A stretch of 64,000 nt of DNA from the NCBI GenBank assembly GCA_037178625.1, contig CM074128.1, positions 682,001 to 746,000 of the forward strand, written 5' to 3'. Below are positions 40,090 to 51,739 of this stretch, piece after piece. Origin of the DNA: Skeletonema tropicum. Taxonomy: Eukaryota > Bacillariophyta > Thalassiosirophyceae > Thalassiosirales > Thalassiosiraceae. Every line of letters starts with the position of its first letter. Position 1 is the stretch's first letter. Below the pieces are notes generated by a model. The model was given only the letters and a program-made list of their open reading frames with translations. It had not been told where the DNA came from and did no database searches. Position numbers and translations under genes: made by a program.

Positions 40090-41070
40090 TCAAATTCCTT
40101 TCTTTTCTTCATCATCTATCTAGCCAATCAACGAAGCCACGGTCAAAGAGTATTCGCGCAGCTGCGCACCGGTCAGCTAAGTGTTCCTTCCCACCAGATG
40201 CCATAGCATGGACAAGATTGTATTTCAACCTCACTAGGATTAAAAGAGTGATGTATTTTGGAAAGCACCGAAACGTGTTTAAAGCAGCCAACAAATGGCT
40301 TGCTCGTGCTCCCGAGACGACAAGCGCTTGTACAAGTAGTTATTATTGTACATAAATGTTCATTTGTGTATCACCTATTCAAGTGTCACTACAAACAAGA
40401 TCATTCCAGACTAGATATTCTAAACTTGATCATGCAAAAGCATTGGCACTAAAGTTGATTCAGACCCACAAACTAGCCTATTCTGTATTCGTTCATATGT
40501 AATCATTCCCTACAACATGTGATACTCCTCTAGAGAGAGAGTTGCTAGAAAGTAAGTAGACAGATGGAGACCGCCCGCCCAAGCAGCTTGATGCCTGCTC
40601 CCAAAAAGCTAACCCCCCTCGATTCCTTCAGAACCTGTTACGATTTGACTGACCCCCCAAGGTAAGTGAAGTCTAAAGCAGTCCCTTTTCCTAAGTGAGG
40701 GTACATTTTACCCAGCTCCAAAATTCACCCAAGATCAAAAACGCACCATGGCGCAGAATGTAAGTAGCGTGTTCCATGTGGCATAATACCTACATATTAC
40801 AGATGCCAATGCTGTTGTTCCCCCTGTGACACCTTAAATTGTAGGGCACAATAGAACGACGAAGAGGACATCTATCAGTAGGTGCGACCTCAGCTGCACG
40901 GTTTTCATTAGATTTACATATCAGTTCCTTCTTCGGGCGCATTCAAAAGTATCCACGAGCGGAAGGCGGAAGGAACAAAGTCAATCAATATCACATTGCA
41001 ACACATATTGTATACTTCATAATCTGACGGCGAACGTGATATATATTGATATATATAAGATAGAATAATC
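40090..41070. other. Intergenic, includes duplicated upstream block
   Basis: About 980 bases. From about 40800 to the next start the sequence matches 43640-43914 upstream of the third gene of the cluster, with shared blocks such as 'gacaccttaaattgyagggc' and 'atcagttccttc'. The region therefore holds a promoter copied with the gene. No other coding signal seen. Confidence 0.55.
41052..41059 (+). promoter_or_regulatory. TATA-like box of glycine-rich gene 2
   Basis: TATATAAG lies 12 bases before the start codon region 'gatagaataatcATG', which is conserved with the third gene. The closeness to the ATG implies a very short 5' leader or initiation at the box's downstream edge within the conserved block. 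Confidence 0.4.
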
Positions 41071-42925
41071 ATGATAGCACTGGCTTGGCTGTACCTCATC
41101 ACGATGCTTCTCCTTTCACTGGTGTATCTTCAAACTGTGATGAGTTTCACAGTGAATCCACCGCTGCAGAGAAGTAACATACAGCATCAGCAAGTATTGC
41201 AAAGAGAGAATATCTTACAGCCCAAATTCAATAATGTTTTGAAAGGGCAGAGACAAGAGAAATCAACGTGCGCTTGGAGTAGGTGCATTTGGAGGTGGAG
41301 GCATGAATAAGAAGTCACCTGGTGGCTTCGGTGGCGGCGGGAAATCTGCATTCGGGTAAGTTGCTTTTTATGATGAATAGAAACAAGCGCGTAGATGATT
41401 CAAGTAGAAATGAATGGATTTGACAAGCGCACAAATGTATATGGAGACCGCATGGACACGATTTCAATGCGAAAATGGAGGTGAATTACTCACACGCAAT
41501 TCATGCTCAAATTTATCTGGACAAATGAATTCAAATTCTGTTTGCATCGTACTCTTTCCATGATTCTTTTTACAGTGGCGGCGGTGCTGGTGGAAGCTTT
41601 GGAGGCGGAATGAACAAAGGGTCAATGGGTGGAATGGGTAAAGGGTACGTGAAATCAATGCTTGAAATGCTCACATTATGTCTAAAAGGATACAGACGAA
41701 AGTACAACGTGACTAATTTGATCAGTATTGTATTTGGCGCTAATGAAGTGGTGGCTTTGGAGGTGCAGCAAAAACGGGAGGTATGGGAGGTGGTTTTGGA
41801 GGTGGAGCAAAAGCTGGAGGCATGGGAGGAGGTTTTGGAGGTGGAGCAAAAGCTGGAGGTATGGGAGGAGGTTTTGGAGGTGGAGCAAAAAAAGGAGGTA
41901 TGGGAGGAGGCTTTGGAGGTGCAGCAGGAGCAATGAAGGGAGGATCGACGGGCGGAGGCTTTGGAGGTGCAGCAAAAGCAGGTGGAATGGGAGGAAATAC
42001 AGGCTCCAGTGGGTTTGGAGGAGGAGTAGGACTTGGAGGAGGCGGTGGAGGATTTGGAGCATCTTCAGGTGGTGGGCTTGGTGCGAAGAAATCATCAGGG
42101 GGATTTGGAACATCTTCAGGTGGTGGATTTGGTGCAAAGAAATCGTCCGGTGGAGGGTTTGGTGCATCTTCAGGAGGAATTGGCAAATCTTCAGGTGGTG
42201 CGTTTGGTTCATCTTCATCTGGTGGTGGCTTTGGTAAATCATCAGGTGGAGGCTTTGGCTCTTCAGGTGGAGGAGGCTTCGGCAAGTCTTCATCAGGAGG
42301 TGGTTTTGGCTCATCATCAGGAGGCGGATTCGGTAAATCGTCAGGTGGAGGAGGTTTTGGCTCATCATCAGGTGGTGGAGGTTTTGGTAAATCGTCATCT
42401 GGCGGCGGATTTGGCTCATCATCAGGTGGTGGAGGTTTTGGCAAATCTTCAGGCGGAGGAGGTTTTGGCTCATCTTCATCTTCTGGCGGCTTCGGCAAAT
42501 CATCAGGAGGTGGGACGACCAATGGAGGAATGCAGTCAGGAGGAATAAGAGGCGGGGAGGGCGATGCCGCATTAGTTGATTTCCAAGACCGCATAATCCT
42601 ACGTGCAATACAAATTGCTTACGAAGGCGACAATATGGGAAGTCTCATCGTTGACAAGGTCTGCTCTGATATCGTCGCTCAAAGAGTTGTAGAGGCGTAT
42701 CATCGTCAAAATAAAAGCGCAGAACAAACAATCGAGGATCTCAAATATATATACATGACTATGGGAGGGGGAAGAATGGGCCAAATGGGAGGAGGAGGAG
42801 GCATGGGTCAAGGTTCGATGAGAGGAGGAATAGGTCAAGGTCAAGGCCAAGTAGGAGGAGGAATGGGTCGAGGTCAAGGCTCAATGGGTCAAACAGGGGG
42901 GTTTGGCCAAGGGAGTTGGAACTAG
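41071..42925 (+). CDS. Glycine-rich repeat protein 2 with helical insert
   Basis: Exons 41071-41355, 41576-41644 and 41749-42925; introns GTAAGT...CAG and GTACGT...AAG, phase 2, about 509 residues. The start MIALAWLYLITMLLLSLVYLQ is a signal peptide with Phe after the likely cleavage (VMS-FTVNP), then a transit-like stretch to KGQRQEKST. Repeats GGGFGGGAKAGGM and GGGFGKSSGGG follow. Near residues 385-455 an ordered-looking helical piece stands out (FQDRIILRAIQIAYEGDN, SDIVAQRVVEAYHRQ), then MGQ repeats and the end FGQGSWN, like gene 1. An extra base at 41266-41268 (TCAACGTGCG against TCAAGTGCG in gene 3) breaks exon 1. Confidence 0.8.
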
Positions 42926-43914
42926 TCAAGTTCTCTTCTTTTATTCATAAGCCAAAGAGCGAAACCAAAGTGTCTCTATCTCTACTCACGAAGATGAATA
43001 TGTATTTAATATATAATTCAAGCCTACAAGCTTATCTCAATCTCAACCTCACGAGCACGAGAACGAGAATCAATAACTAACAGTCATATGACGTTTGGTA
43101 AGTTCTGAATTGAATTACACGCAATCGATCAAGCAGTCAGCAAATGGTTGCCGATACGAGAACCCTTAGAGCTGAGTAAACTCGTCATTCTAACTAGAAT
43201 GTTCATATGTATCGAAACCTCTAAGCGTTTGATATGTACTGCCACCAAGATCGTATCACCTTTCACACAGAATGTAAGATAATATTGCAAACAAGTATGG
43301 TATTAGTTCACATTTTTCGAATCTTTCACAGAACAAAAGGCATTTCCGTCATGAGGATCTCAGCAGGTAGTTCTTTGCTAAGTTGTACTTATCTCTCGAC
43401 AAAGCATGGAAGGGGTGGACGAATGGGAAAGGATACCTCTCAGTACCGCGTAGGATGAAGAGGGATCCCCTCAATGGTATCCTGCCTCCAATACAATACC
43501 CCCCTCACAATTTTCAGGATATTTACCTATGAATTTTGTGATACCCCATTCTGATCGAAGCACAAAAAATCTAATGTAATTTCTTTGGGGTGACATTCCA
43601 AGGCAAGATCTAAAACGTCAGACGTCAGCCCATCGAAGGTCTATCCACAACGATGTCAACGTGATGTTCCCCCTGACACCTTAAATTGCAGGGCGGACGC
43701 GCAGTAGAACAAAAGAGGACACCTATCAGTATACAGCGGCTATTATACGCAATTACTAGAGCTGCACAGTGGTCATTAGAATCAGTTCCTTCGCGGCGCT
43801 TTCAAAATTTTACTTTCCTCGGAAAGAACAGAAAATCAATAACATCACATGTCGATACGTACAATACATTGTATAATCTGAAGGCGAAGGCGATATATAA
43901 AAGATAGAATAATC
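42926..43914. other. Intergenic, includes second copy of upstream block
   Basis: About 990 bases. The last 275 bases match the region before gene 2. The first 40 bases after the gene 2 stop resemble the 3' sequence after gene 1 ('tcaagttctcttcttttattcat' against 'tcaaattcctttcttttcttcat'). No further gene recognised. Confidence 0.5.
43894..43903 (+). promoter_or_regulatory. TATA box of glycine-rich gene 3
   Basis: TATATAAAAG lies 11 bases upstream of the start codon at 43915, inside a block conserved with gene 2. It is a good TATA match; its nearness to the ATG implies a very short leader or use as an AT-rich initiator. Confidence 0.4.
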
Positions 43915-46900
43915 ATGATAGCACTGGCTTGGCTATCCCTAATCACAATGCTACTCCTTTCACTGGTGTATCTGCAAACTGTGATAAGTTTCACATTAAT
44001 TTCACCGCTGCAGAGAAATAACTTGCTGGGCATACAGCATAAGCAAGTATTGCAAAGAGAGAATATCTTACAACCCAAATTCAATAATGTTTTGAAAGGG
44101 CAGAGACAAGAGAAATCAAGTGCGCTTGGTGTAGGTGCATTTGGAGGTGGTGGCATGAAGAAGTCACCAGGTGGCTTTGGTGGTGGAGTAGGTGGACAAT
44201 CTTCATTCGGGTAAGTTGCTTTTTATGAATAGAAACAAGCGCGTAGATGATTCAAGTAGAAATGAATGAATTTGACAAGCGCACAAATGTATATGGAGAC
44301 CGTATGGTTACAATTGCAAATGCGGCAAATGGAGGCAAAGTTCCTGATCTTACACAAATGCAATTCATGCTCAAATTTATTCACTTGATCTGGACAAATG
44401 ATATGATTTCAAATACTTAATGACACTTTGCTCTTTCAATGAATCTTATTACAGTGGCGGCGGTGCTGGTGGAAGCTTTGGAGGCGGAATGAACAAAGGG
44501 TCAATGGGTGGAATGGGTAAAGGGTACGTGAAATCAATGCTTGAGATGCTCACTAATTACATGTATCTACAGATGAAAGTACAAAGTGACTAACTTGATC
44601 AATATTGTATTTGGCTAATAAAGTGGTGGTATGGGTGGTGGAGCAATGAAAGGAGGAGGCATGGGAGGAGGTTTTGGAGGTGGAGCAAAAGCTGGAGGCA
44701 TGGGAGGAGGTCTTGGCGGAGGCATGAAGTCTGGAGGAATGGGAGGAGGACTTGGCGGAGGAATGAAATCAGGAGGCATGGGAGGTGGAATGGGTGGTGC
44801 TGGCGGCATGAAATCTGGAGGTATGGGAGGCGGAATGGGCGGAGGCATGAAGTCTGGAGGCATGGGCGGCGGAATGGGTGGAGGAATGAAGTCTGGAGGC
44901 ATGGGAGGTGGAATGGGTGGAGGAATGAAGTCTGGAGGAATGGGCGGAGGAATGGGCGGAGGAATGGGTGGAGGAATGAAGTCATGGAGGCATGGGAGGC
45001 GGAATGGGTGGTGCTGGCGGCATGAAATCTGGAGGTATGGGAGGCGGAATGGGCGGAGGAATGAAGTCTGGAGGCATGGGCGGAGGAATGGGTGGAGGAA
45101 TGAAGTCTGGAGGCATGGGAGGCGGAATGGGTGGTGCTGGCGGCATGAAATCAGGAGGCATGGGCGGCGGAATGGGTGGAGGAATGAAATCAGGAGGCAT
45201 GGGAGGCGGAATGGGTGGTGCTGGCGGCATGAAATCTGGAGGAATGGGCGGAGGAATGGGCGGAGGAATGAAGTCTGGAGGCATGGGAGGCGGAATGGGT
45301 GGTGCAGGCGGCATGAATTCAGGAGGAATGGGTGGAGGAATGGGTGGAGGAATGAAATCAGGAGGCATGGGAGGCGGAATGGGTGGTGCTGGCGGCATGA
45401 AATCTGGAGGTATGGGAGGCGGAATGGGCGGAGGAATGCAGTCTGGAGGCATGGGAGGTGGAATGGGTGGAGGAATGAAGTCTGGAGGCATGGGAGGCGG
45501 AATGGGTGGTGCTGGCGGCATGAAATCAGGAGGAATGGGTGGAGGAATGAAGTCTGGAGGAATGGGAGGCGGAATGGGTGGTGCTGGCGGCATGAAATCT
45601 GGAGGTATGGGAGGTGGAATGGGTGGTGCTGGCGGCATGAAATCTGGAGGCATGGGCGGCGGAATGGGTGGAGGAATGAAGTCTGGAGGCATGGGAGGCG
45701 GAATGGGTGGTGCTGGCGGCATGAAATCAGGAGGCATGGGCGGAGGAATGGGTGGAGGAATGAAGTCTGGAGGCATGGGAGGCGGAATGGGTGGTGCTGG
45801 CGGCATGAAATCTGGAGGCACGGGAGGCGGAATGGGCGGAGGAATGAAGTCTGGAGGCATGGGCGGCGGAATGGGTGGAGGAATGAAGTCTGGAGGCATG
45901 GGAGGCGGAATGGGTGGTGCTGGCGGCATGAAATCAGGAGGCATGGGAGGCGGAATGGGCGGAGGAATGAAGTCTGGAGGCATGGGAGGTGGAATGGGTG
46001 GTGCTGGAGGAATGAAGTCTGGCGGCATGGGAGGCGGAATGGGAGGTGGCATGAAATCAGGAGGCATGGGAGGCGGAATGAAATCAGGAGGAATGGGTGG
46101 CGGAATGAAGTCTGGAGGCATGGGAGGTGGTATGGGTGGAGGAATGAAGTCAGGTTCTGGAGGTATGGGCGGAGGGATGAAAGCTGGTGGGATGGGAGGT
46201 GGTATGAAAGGTGGAATGGGCGGAGGAGCTGGTGGCATGAAAGGAGGAATGGGTGGTGCAGGCGGCATGAAAGGAGGAATGGGCGGAGGAAGCATGGGAG
46301 GCGCCGGTGGAATGAAAGGTGGCATGAAAGGAGGAATGGGCGGAGGAGGGATGGGAGGTGCCGGCGGAATGAAGGGAGGCATGGGAGGCGCCGGTGGCAT
46401 GAAAGGCGGCATGAAAGGAGGGATGGGAGGTGCCGGAGGCATGAAGGGAGGCATGGGAGGAGCAGCTGGTGGCATGAAAGGAGGGATGGGAGGTGCCGGA
46501 GGCATGAAGGGAGGCATGGGTGGAGGAAGCATGGGAGGAGCAGCTGGTGGCATGAAAGGAGGGATGGGAGGTGCCGGCGGAATGAAGGGAGGCATGAAAG
46601 GAGGGATGGGTGGAGGAAGCATGGGTGGTGCCGGTGGAATGAAAGGAGGCATGAAAGGAGGAATGGGAGGTGCCGGTGGAATGAAAGGCGGCATGAAAGG
46701 AGGGATGGCAGGTGCCGGTGGCATGAATGGAGGCATGAAGGGTGGAATGGGTGGCGCTGGTGGCATGAAAGGAGGGATGGGCGGAGGAAGCATGGGAGGA
46801 GCAGCTGGTGGCATGAAAGGAGGTATGAGAGGTGCTGGTGGCATGAATGGAAGTGGTTCAGGAATGTCCGCAAGTACTAGTATGGGACGAGGTAACTCTG

Positions 46901-48535
46901 GTATGTCTTCTATGGGAGGCGGCAGAGGTGGGGGTGGAAGCATGAATATGGGCGGAAGGAACAACCAAATGAATGATATGCGTACTGGTGGTGGCTTGGA
47001 CGACGGATGGTCTTCTGATTATGGTTCTTCCTCTAACTCTCTTAGAGATCTCTCGCCACAACAGAGATCATCTCGCTCTTCGTCGCGGCAGCAAAGAGAT
47101 GTAGACCCTTTTGGCTCTGTCGTTGACAATTATGATGACTATTACACTGATGTCACATCCTCTTTGAAATATCTTGTGCCCCCAACTACAAAAATGATTC
47201 ATCGTAAAAAATCGATGTCATCTGGATCATCTGCTTATTCAGGTGTTCAGAGTTCATCTACTTTCAGTCGAGGACCCTCTGGATCAAGATGGGATAGTGA
47301 TGCGATTGAATTGCGAGAGGTTGAACCGTATGTGTACGCAGCAGATCGATATGATAGAAGGTCACAAGGTAGAAGAAAATCTAGATACGAAGACGACAGG
47401 TATGATAGGAGAGGCCCGAGATATGAAGATGACCAATATGATAGACCACGGAGAAGGAGGCCAGAATACGAAGAAGAACGATACGATGGGCCACGAGGAA
47501 GAGGTCCAAGATACGAAGACGACAGATATGATAGGCAGCGAAGAAGTGGCTCAGAATACGAAGATGACCAATACGATAGACCACGAGGAATGAGGCCAGA
47601 ATACGAAGAACGATACGATGGGCCACGAGGAAGAGGCCCGAGAAGAAGCTCAGAATACGAAGATGACCGATATGATAGACCTCCTAGAGGTCCGAGATAC
47701 GAAGAAGAACGCTACGATGGACCACGACGAAGAGGTCCAGCACAACACGATGATTATTACGATGGACCACCCGGAAGAGGGTATGAAGACGGTCAGTACG
47801 ACTCAAGTTCCCGACGACCTCCGATGTACGAAGACGACGGATACGCCAGAGGTCCTAGAAGAGGTTCTTCAGTGGGCGAATTTGGAAGACACGAACGGCA
47901 CAGGAAGCGTTATGCCGAGGATAGAAACAATCGTGATTTTTATGAAGACGACAGATTTTATGAAGAAGAAGAAAGATTCGGACGTAACATGAAATATGTT
48001 GATAGGAGAAGGTAAGAGGTATCAATAAAATCAAGGTTCCGAATTCAATGTAACATTTATTGTATTAACATTTGCATCATTTCCAGAGACAGATTTGATT
48101 CTGGCGAAGATGACTTCTTCAATTCGCGAAGAGGCGGGGAAGGGCGCCAGTGGCAGAGAGAAGAAGACTTGACGGGTATCCCTCATGATCCTAACTGGGG
48201 TCCTAGAGCCGAGTCCTTGATAAATGATAATTACGAATCAAGGCGAGGAGGGAGGAGACCACAATTTGAGGATGCTTTCGATTTAGAAAGAAGTCCTCCT
48301 CCACGAAGAAGAGATGGTCCCAATAGAATGCCTCCACCTCCAAGAGGACGTGGTGGCATGCCACCCGAATTCATGGATGGTAAGTTTAGTTTCTGTTGAT
48401 ATCAGAGCACGATCAGCATTTTTGACGCACCTCTTGTTTCTTACAAACTTTTTCTACAACTTTGACCACATTTCAGATATACAGCCATTCGATATGGACG
48501 GTATGTACAGCGATGATTTCGGTGGGCCTTACTAA
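43915..48535 (+). CDS. Glycine-rich repeat protein 3 (GMGG repeats, charged tail)
   Basis: Exons 43915-44210, 44455-44523, 44624-48011, 48087-48379 and 48477-48535; about 1,367 residues. The presequence is nearly the same as in gene 2 (signal peptide, VIS-FTLIS, KGQRQEKSSALGVGAFGGGG). The centre is a long run of GGMKSGGMGGGMGG units, then GGMKGGMGGAGG units. The C-terminal third is very different: 'SLKYLVPPTTKMIHRKK', then about ten units like RYEDDRYDRxxRGP, rich in Tyr, Asp, Glu and Arg, ending DMDGMYSDDFGGPY. One extra A at 44984 (AAGTCATGG against the repeat AAGTCTGG) breaks the frame. Likely disordered and multivalent; plastid or extracellular location not decided. Confidence 0.82.
44640..46850 (+). 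repeat. Coding minisatellite inside gene 3
   Basis: About 2.2 kb of short tandem units based on a 42-bp block encoding GGMKSGGMGGGMGG, with 'GGTGCTGGCGGC' (GAGG) variants every second or third unit. The last 650 bases switch to a GGMKGGM type. Both strands and several frames stay open for hundreds of codons because of the composition; those other frames are not genes. Confidence 0.85.
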
Positions 48536-49039
48536 CACTACTAAATTTCATTATGATGAATGTACTCCAATCGAGAACCATTAAAATAACAAGATATCTC
48601 GTTTGATAAGACGATAACAACTTGGCATGCTAGTTTAATACTAAATGAGTTGAAAGGATTGTAGATGGATGGACCTGGTAAACGATGACTTTTGGAAAGC
48701 CTAGTTATGCCTCCGTAATATTCTGGAGAGAGGCACGATAATAATCAAAACTCAAGAGTGGTAGATGTAAGATAAATTGACGAATAAGGATAAATAGACA
48801 TTCAGACAAACTTTTCTCGAAGTCTCCTCTGAAAGTCTCTTGCCTCAACCAATATGATAGGGAGACGTGGTAGATAATGACACATGATTCAAAGCAGTAA
48901 ACTTTGAGTATGTGCGGAGGTGAATGGTAGATACTTGAATTGCTGAGAGCACAATTTATGGTATGGTATTGATGTGGATGGATAGATTTTGTTGAATATA
49001 AAGGTAGGACCAAGAAGACACTGCTTCATGATGTCCCAC
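48536..49039. other. Convergent intergenic region
   Basis: About 500 bases between the ends of gene 3 (plus) and the next minus-strand gene. It should hold both 3' ends. No coding frame or RNA gene recognised. Confidence 0.4.
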
Positions 49040-50169
49040 CTAACGATTAGTGGGAAAGAATGGAGGTAGAATGGTAAAGGGAGAGGAGTGTTGTGCGCCA
49101 TTCTCGAAATGAGTGGTGTTGCTACGTTGGGCGAGGGACTCAGCAGACCAGACCGAGCCGCGGTTGTTACCCTTGTTGAGATAGTAAGGCTCAAATGCCC
49201 CAACAACAGTAGGAGGACTACCAGATACATCCTTAACCTTGGGATTTGGATGATTGCCGTTCAAGAAGGCAGCATCACGTTTGGGACTAAGATTCAAGTT
49301 CACGTCATGGATGCTACCAAAACGCTGCAGCTGAAGAATCTGCTCACATCGCATCTTTTCCTTCATTATGCGTTCGAGTTCATTATCCAACCTTTCCAGC
49401 TGCAGAGCGGCTTCCGCCTCAAGAGTCTTGCATTCAAAAGGATCACTGCGACCGACATGAGCCAGCTGAGATGTTTGTACTTGACTAAAAGAGTGAATTG
49501 GAAGCATGGTTGTAGGCGCACATTAGTGATGATGCTCAAAGTATTGGAGCAAAGTGAACAAACACGAAGAAGACTTACAAATCACATCCATTGGCGAAGC
49601 GGATTCTTGCCAAATCACCAGGCCACCTAGGTGTTCCGACGATGATAGCGTCATCATATCCTTTCACGTGCACACGATCTCCGATGGCATCGTTAGGCTT
49701 CTTAGGCTTCTTGATATTAGAATAACCATCACCTGTATGCATTCTTGGATCACGGAAGATCTTCCTCAACTCCGACAAGTCGACTTGACTTCTGAAGGAT
49801 TGTGTTTGACCCATGCGAGGATGGCTGAACATAATCCCCACAACTGCCTTGTCGTAGAATACGTTGACAAAGATGGTTTCACCGGCCCGTTCGACGCAGA
49901 AGGTCACAACCGAATCTCTGCGCGAAGCAAGCGACAGTACATTAGAAAGAGAAGGCTATGGAGAAATGTATTGTTACGATCAAATCAACTTACTGATGAT
50001 TTATGTCATGGGTTCGCCATCTCTCTTGAACGGCCAATCTTTTGACGTCAGAGATGTTCAGAGAAGACATTGCAACGGCGGCAGCTGAAGAAGGTATGGT
50101 ATCAATAAAGGCAGGTGTGGCGAATCCAGGTGGTGGGGCGCCGACGGATTTAGCTAGTAGTTGCGACAT
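49040..50169 (-). CDS. Hypothetical protein, three exons, coiled coil
   Basis: Exons 49994-50169, 49579-49917 and 49040-49484, introns 76 and 94 nt with GTAAGT donors; 319 residues. It starts MSQLLAKSVGAPPPGFATP. The middle has an SH3/Tudor-like barrel signature: GDRVHVKGYDDAIIVGTPRW...RIRFANG. A coiled coil follows (LEAEAALQLERLDNELERIMKEK), then a Ser/Asn/Pro-rich tail. Splicing keeps phase at both joins, which supports the model. I do not recognise the family. It may be a cytoplasmic or nuclear adaptor; no signal peptide is seen. Confidence 0.75.
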
Positions 50170-50965
50170 GGTGGTGTTGTGTACTTTTGTAATTGATGGC
50201 TCCAAATAAGTGCGTCAGATGGTACAAATAGATGGTAGAAGTGCGAGTTGGGAACATTTCAACAACTTGATTGAAAGACACCATATAAAGACACCGCATG
50301 CCAACCACGTATGCGAAAAGGTTCCGCCACAGATGGTGTGTTCCCCCTTCTCTTCGTCACATTAGATTGAGTACCGTACTGATAACGAGATCTTCTCCTG
50401 TGCTTTGTGACATCAATTCCGAATTATGTGACACTTATGCATGTTTACTCTCCACTCCTTTTGATGAACTACTTACCTACTTATGTTGTTGTTGCAAAAC
50501 TCTAAAGGTAATTAGGCATGTCAGAGACGTACCATGCCATGTCCAACATGTTTAAATAATCAACACAGCAAGGATCGTCGGTGTATTGGGAGATAAAACA
50601 ACTTATGCCCTATTTTAAAATCCGAACAAAGCTTTGTGCAAAAGAAAGCTGGTAATGCCACTGTTCCGCTGTATTGAACCAAGCCAAATCAACCTCTCTT
50701 TTCTTTTGCATAGAACGTCTCAGGTTTATTCCATATAACGCCAATCGGTATTTGGAAATGCGCCGCAGGCCCTGTGGACCATTTGAAACACTACTCTGTT
50801 GAGATAAAGCTTGGATTGTTCTTTGTCTTTGAAATACACAATTGAACACATTTCCAACTCAATTCATGCTTCTAAAACCGGACCATTCTAGAAGAATGTT
50901 GCAAGGTGCGCATGATATATTATTGTAGTTCATCATCATCATCAGCATGATGTCATTCAGTCATT
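50170..50965. other. Intergenic, 800 bases
   Basis: Between two minus-strand genes. It includes the promoter of the three-exon gene and the 3' end region of the next one. Open frames on both strands show no protein-like features. A run of CAT/ATC triplets lies at 50930-50950. Confidence 0.4.
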
Positions 50966-51739
50966 CTATACACCTTTCGAATTGAGATATTCCATCCTTT
51001 TTTCTAACCAAATCAAATCCTCCAATCTAACAAGGGCTGAAGTTCGGGCCAATGCAAGTATCAACACAGTCCAAACACGCTTAGGCTTCCCACCTTCCAG
51101 CGGATTAAATGGAGGTACGACGTACGAAATGCCCCCATCAAAAGATGTCCTAACCTCCAGTCCCTTGTTGTGATCCCTCTTATGCTTGTTATCACCGGAT
51201 TGGTCAACGTATTTGCTATAAAAAGAATCACTACCGCCTTCTCCGATGACACTCTCAAATTTTGAATAATCTTCATTAGAAGATCTCTTTTTACACCACC
51301 ACCAATACTCCAAATGTTCTGGAAATGAATGACCACAAAGGGCACATCCATTAGTCTTCAGCTGACCTGCTCTTAGTTGTGGATACCATCGTTCCAATAG
51401 CGAGCCGGGCTTGACACGCACAAATCTCTTGCCACCAAGTCCTTCGATTGTATTTTCATTCACTAGAGAAGTTGTTTCTTTGAATTTGATGTAGGAGATG
51501 AAATTCCAAAGGAAGAAATTACATCGACAGGAAGAAGTACTGCAGGGAGTGTTCTTGTGCCTTGCGCGTAATAATTTATTATCATCTATGCTGAGATCGT
51601 CGTGCATCCAATTTGTTGAATCTGGTTCGATTTGCGTAGATGAATTCAATGTAGGCCAGTTGTTGGGTGTAGCCGTGCAAATAATTTTCACTTTACAGCA
51701 TAGTAGAAATAGTGTGATCAGTGCAACTCTGCACAACAT
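50966..51739 (-). CDS. Secreted protein of unknown function
   Basis: 257 residues, intact frame from the ATG at 51739. The start MLCRVALITLFLLCCKVKI is a signal peptide without an aromatic ASAFAP-like residue, so secretion or endomembrane location is more likely than plastid import. Cysteine pairs occur early (CSTSSCRC) and in the middle (NGCALCGHSFPEH), and the latter with 'YWWWCKK' looks like a small zinc- or disulfide-bound knuckle. The C-terminal part 'GGKPKRVWTVLILALARTSAL' then 'LEDLIWLEKRMEYL' is helical. No known domain recognised. Confidence 0.7.
   Translation of the reverse strand: MLCRVALITLFLLCCKVKIICTATPNNWPTLNSSTQIEPDSTNWMHDDLSIDDNKLLRARHKNTPCSTSSCRCNFFLWNFISYIKFKETTSLVNENTIEGLGGKRFVRVKPGSLLERWYPQLRAGQLKTNGCALCGHSFPEHLEYWWWCKKRSSNEDYSKFESVIGEGGSDSFYSKYVDQSGDNKHKRDHNKGLEVRTSFDGGISYVVPPFNPLEGGKPKRVWTVLILALARTSALVRLEDLIWLEKRMEYLNSKGV

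Noticed and set aside
44615..46964. Two minus-strand frames of 752 and 660 codons and a plus-strand 749-codon frame
   Set aside because: They follow the GMGG-coding minisatellite in other frames. The plus-strand frame turns to Arg/Trp/His gibberish right after the extra base at 44984, which confirms it is out of frame.
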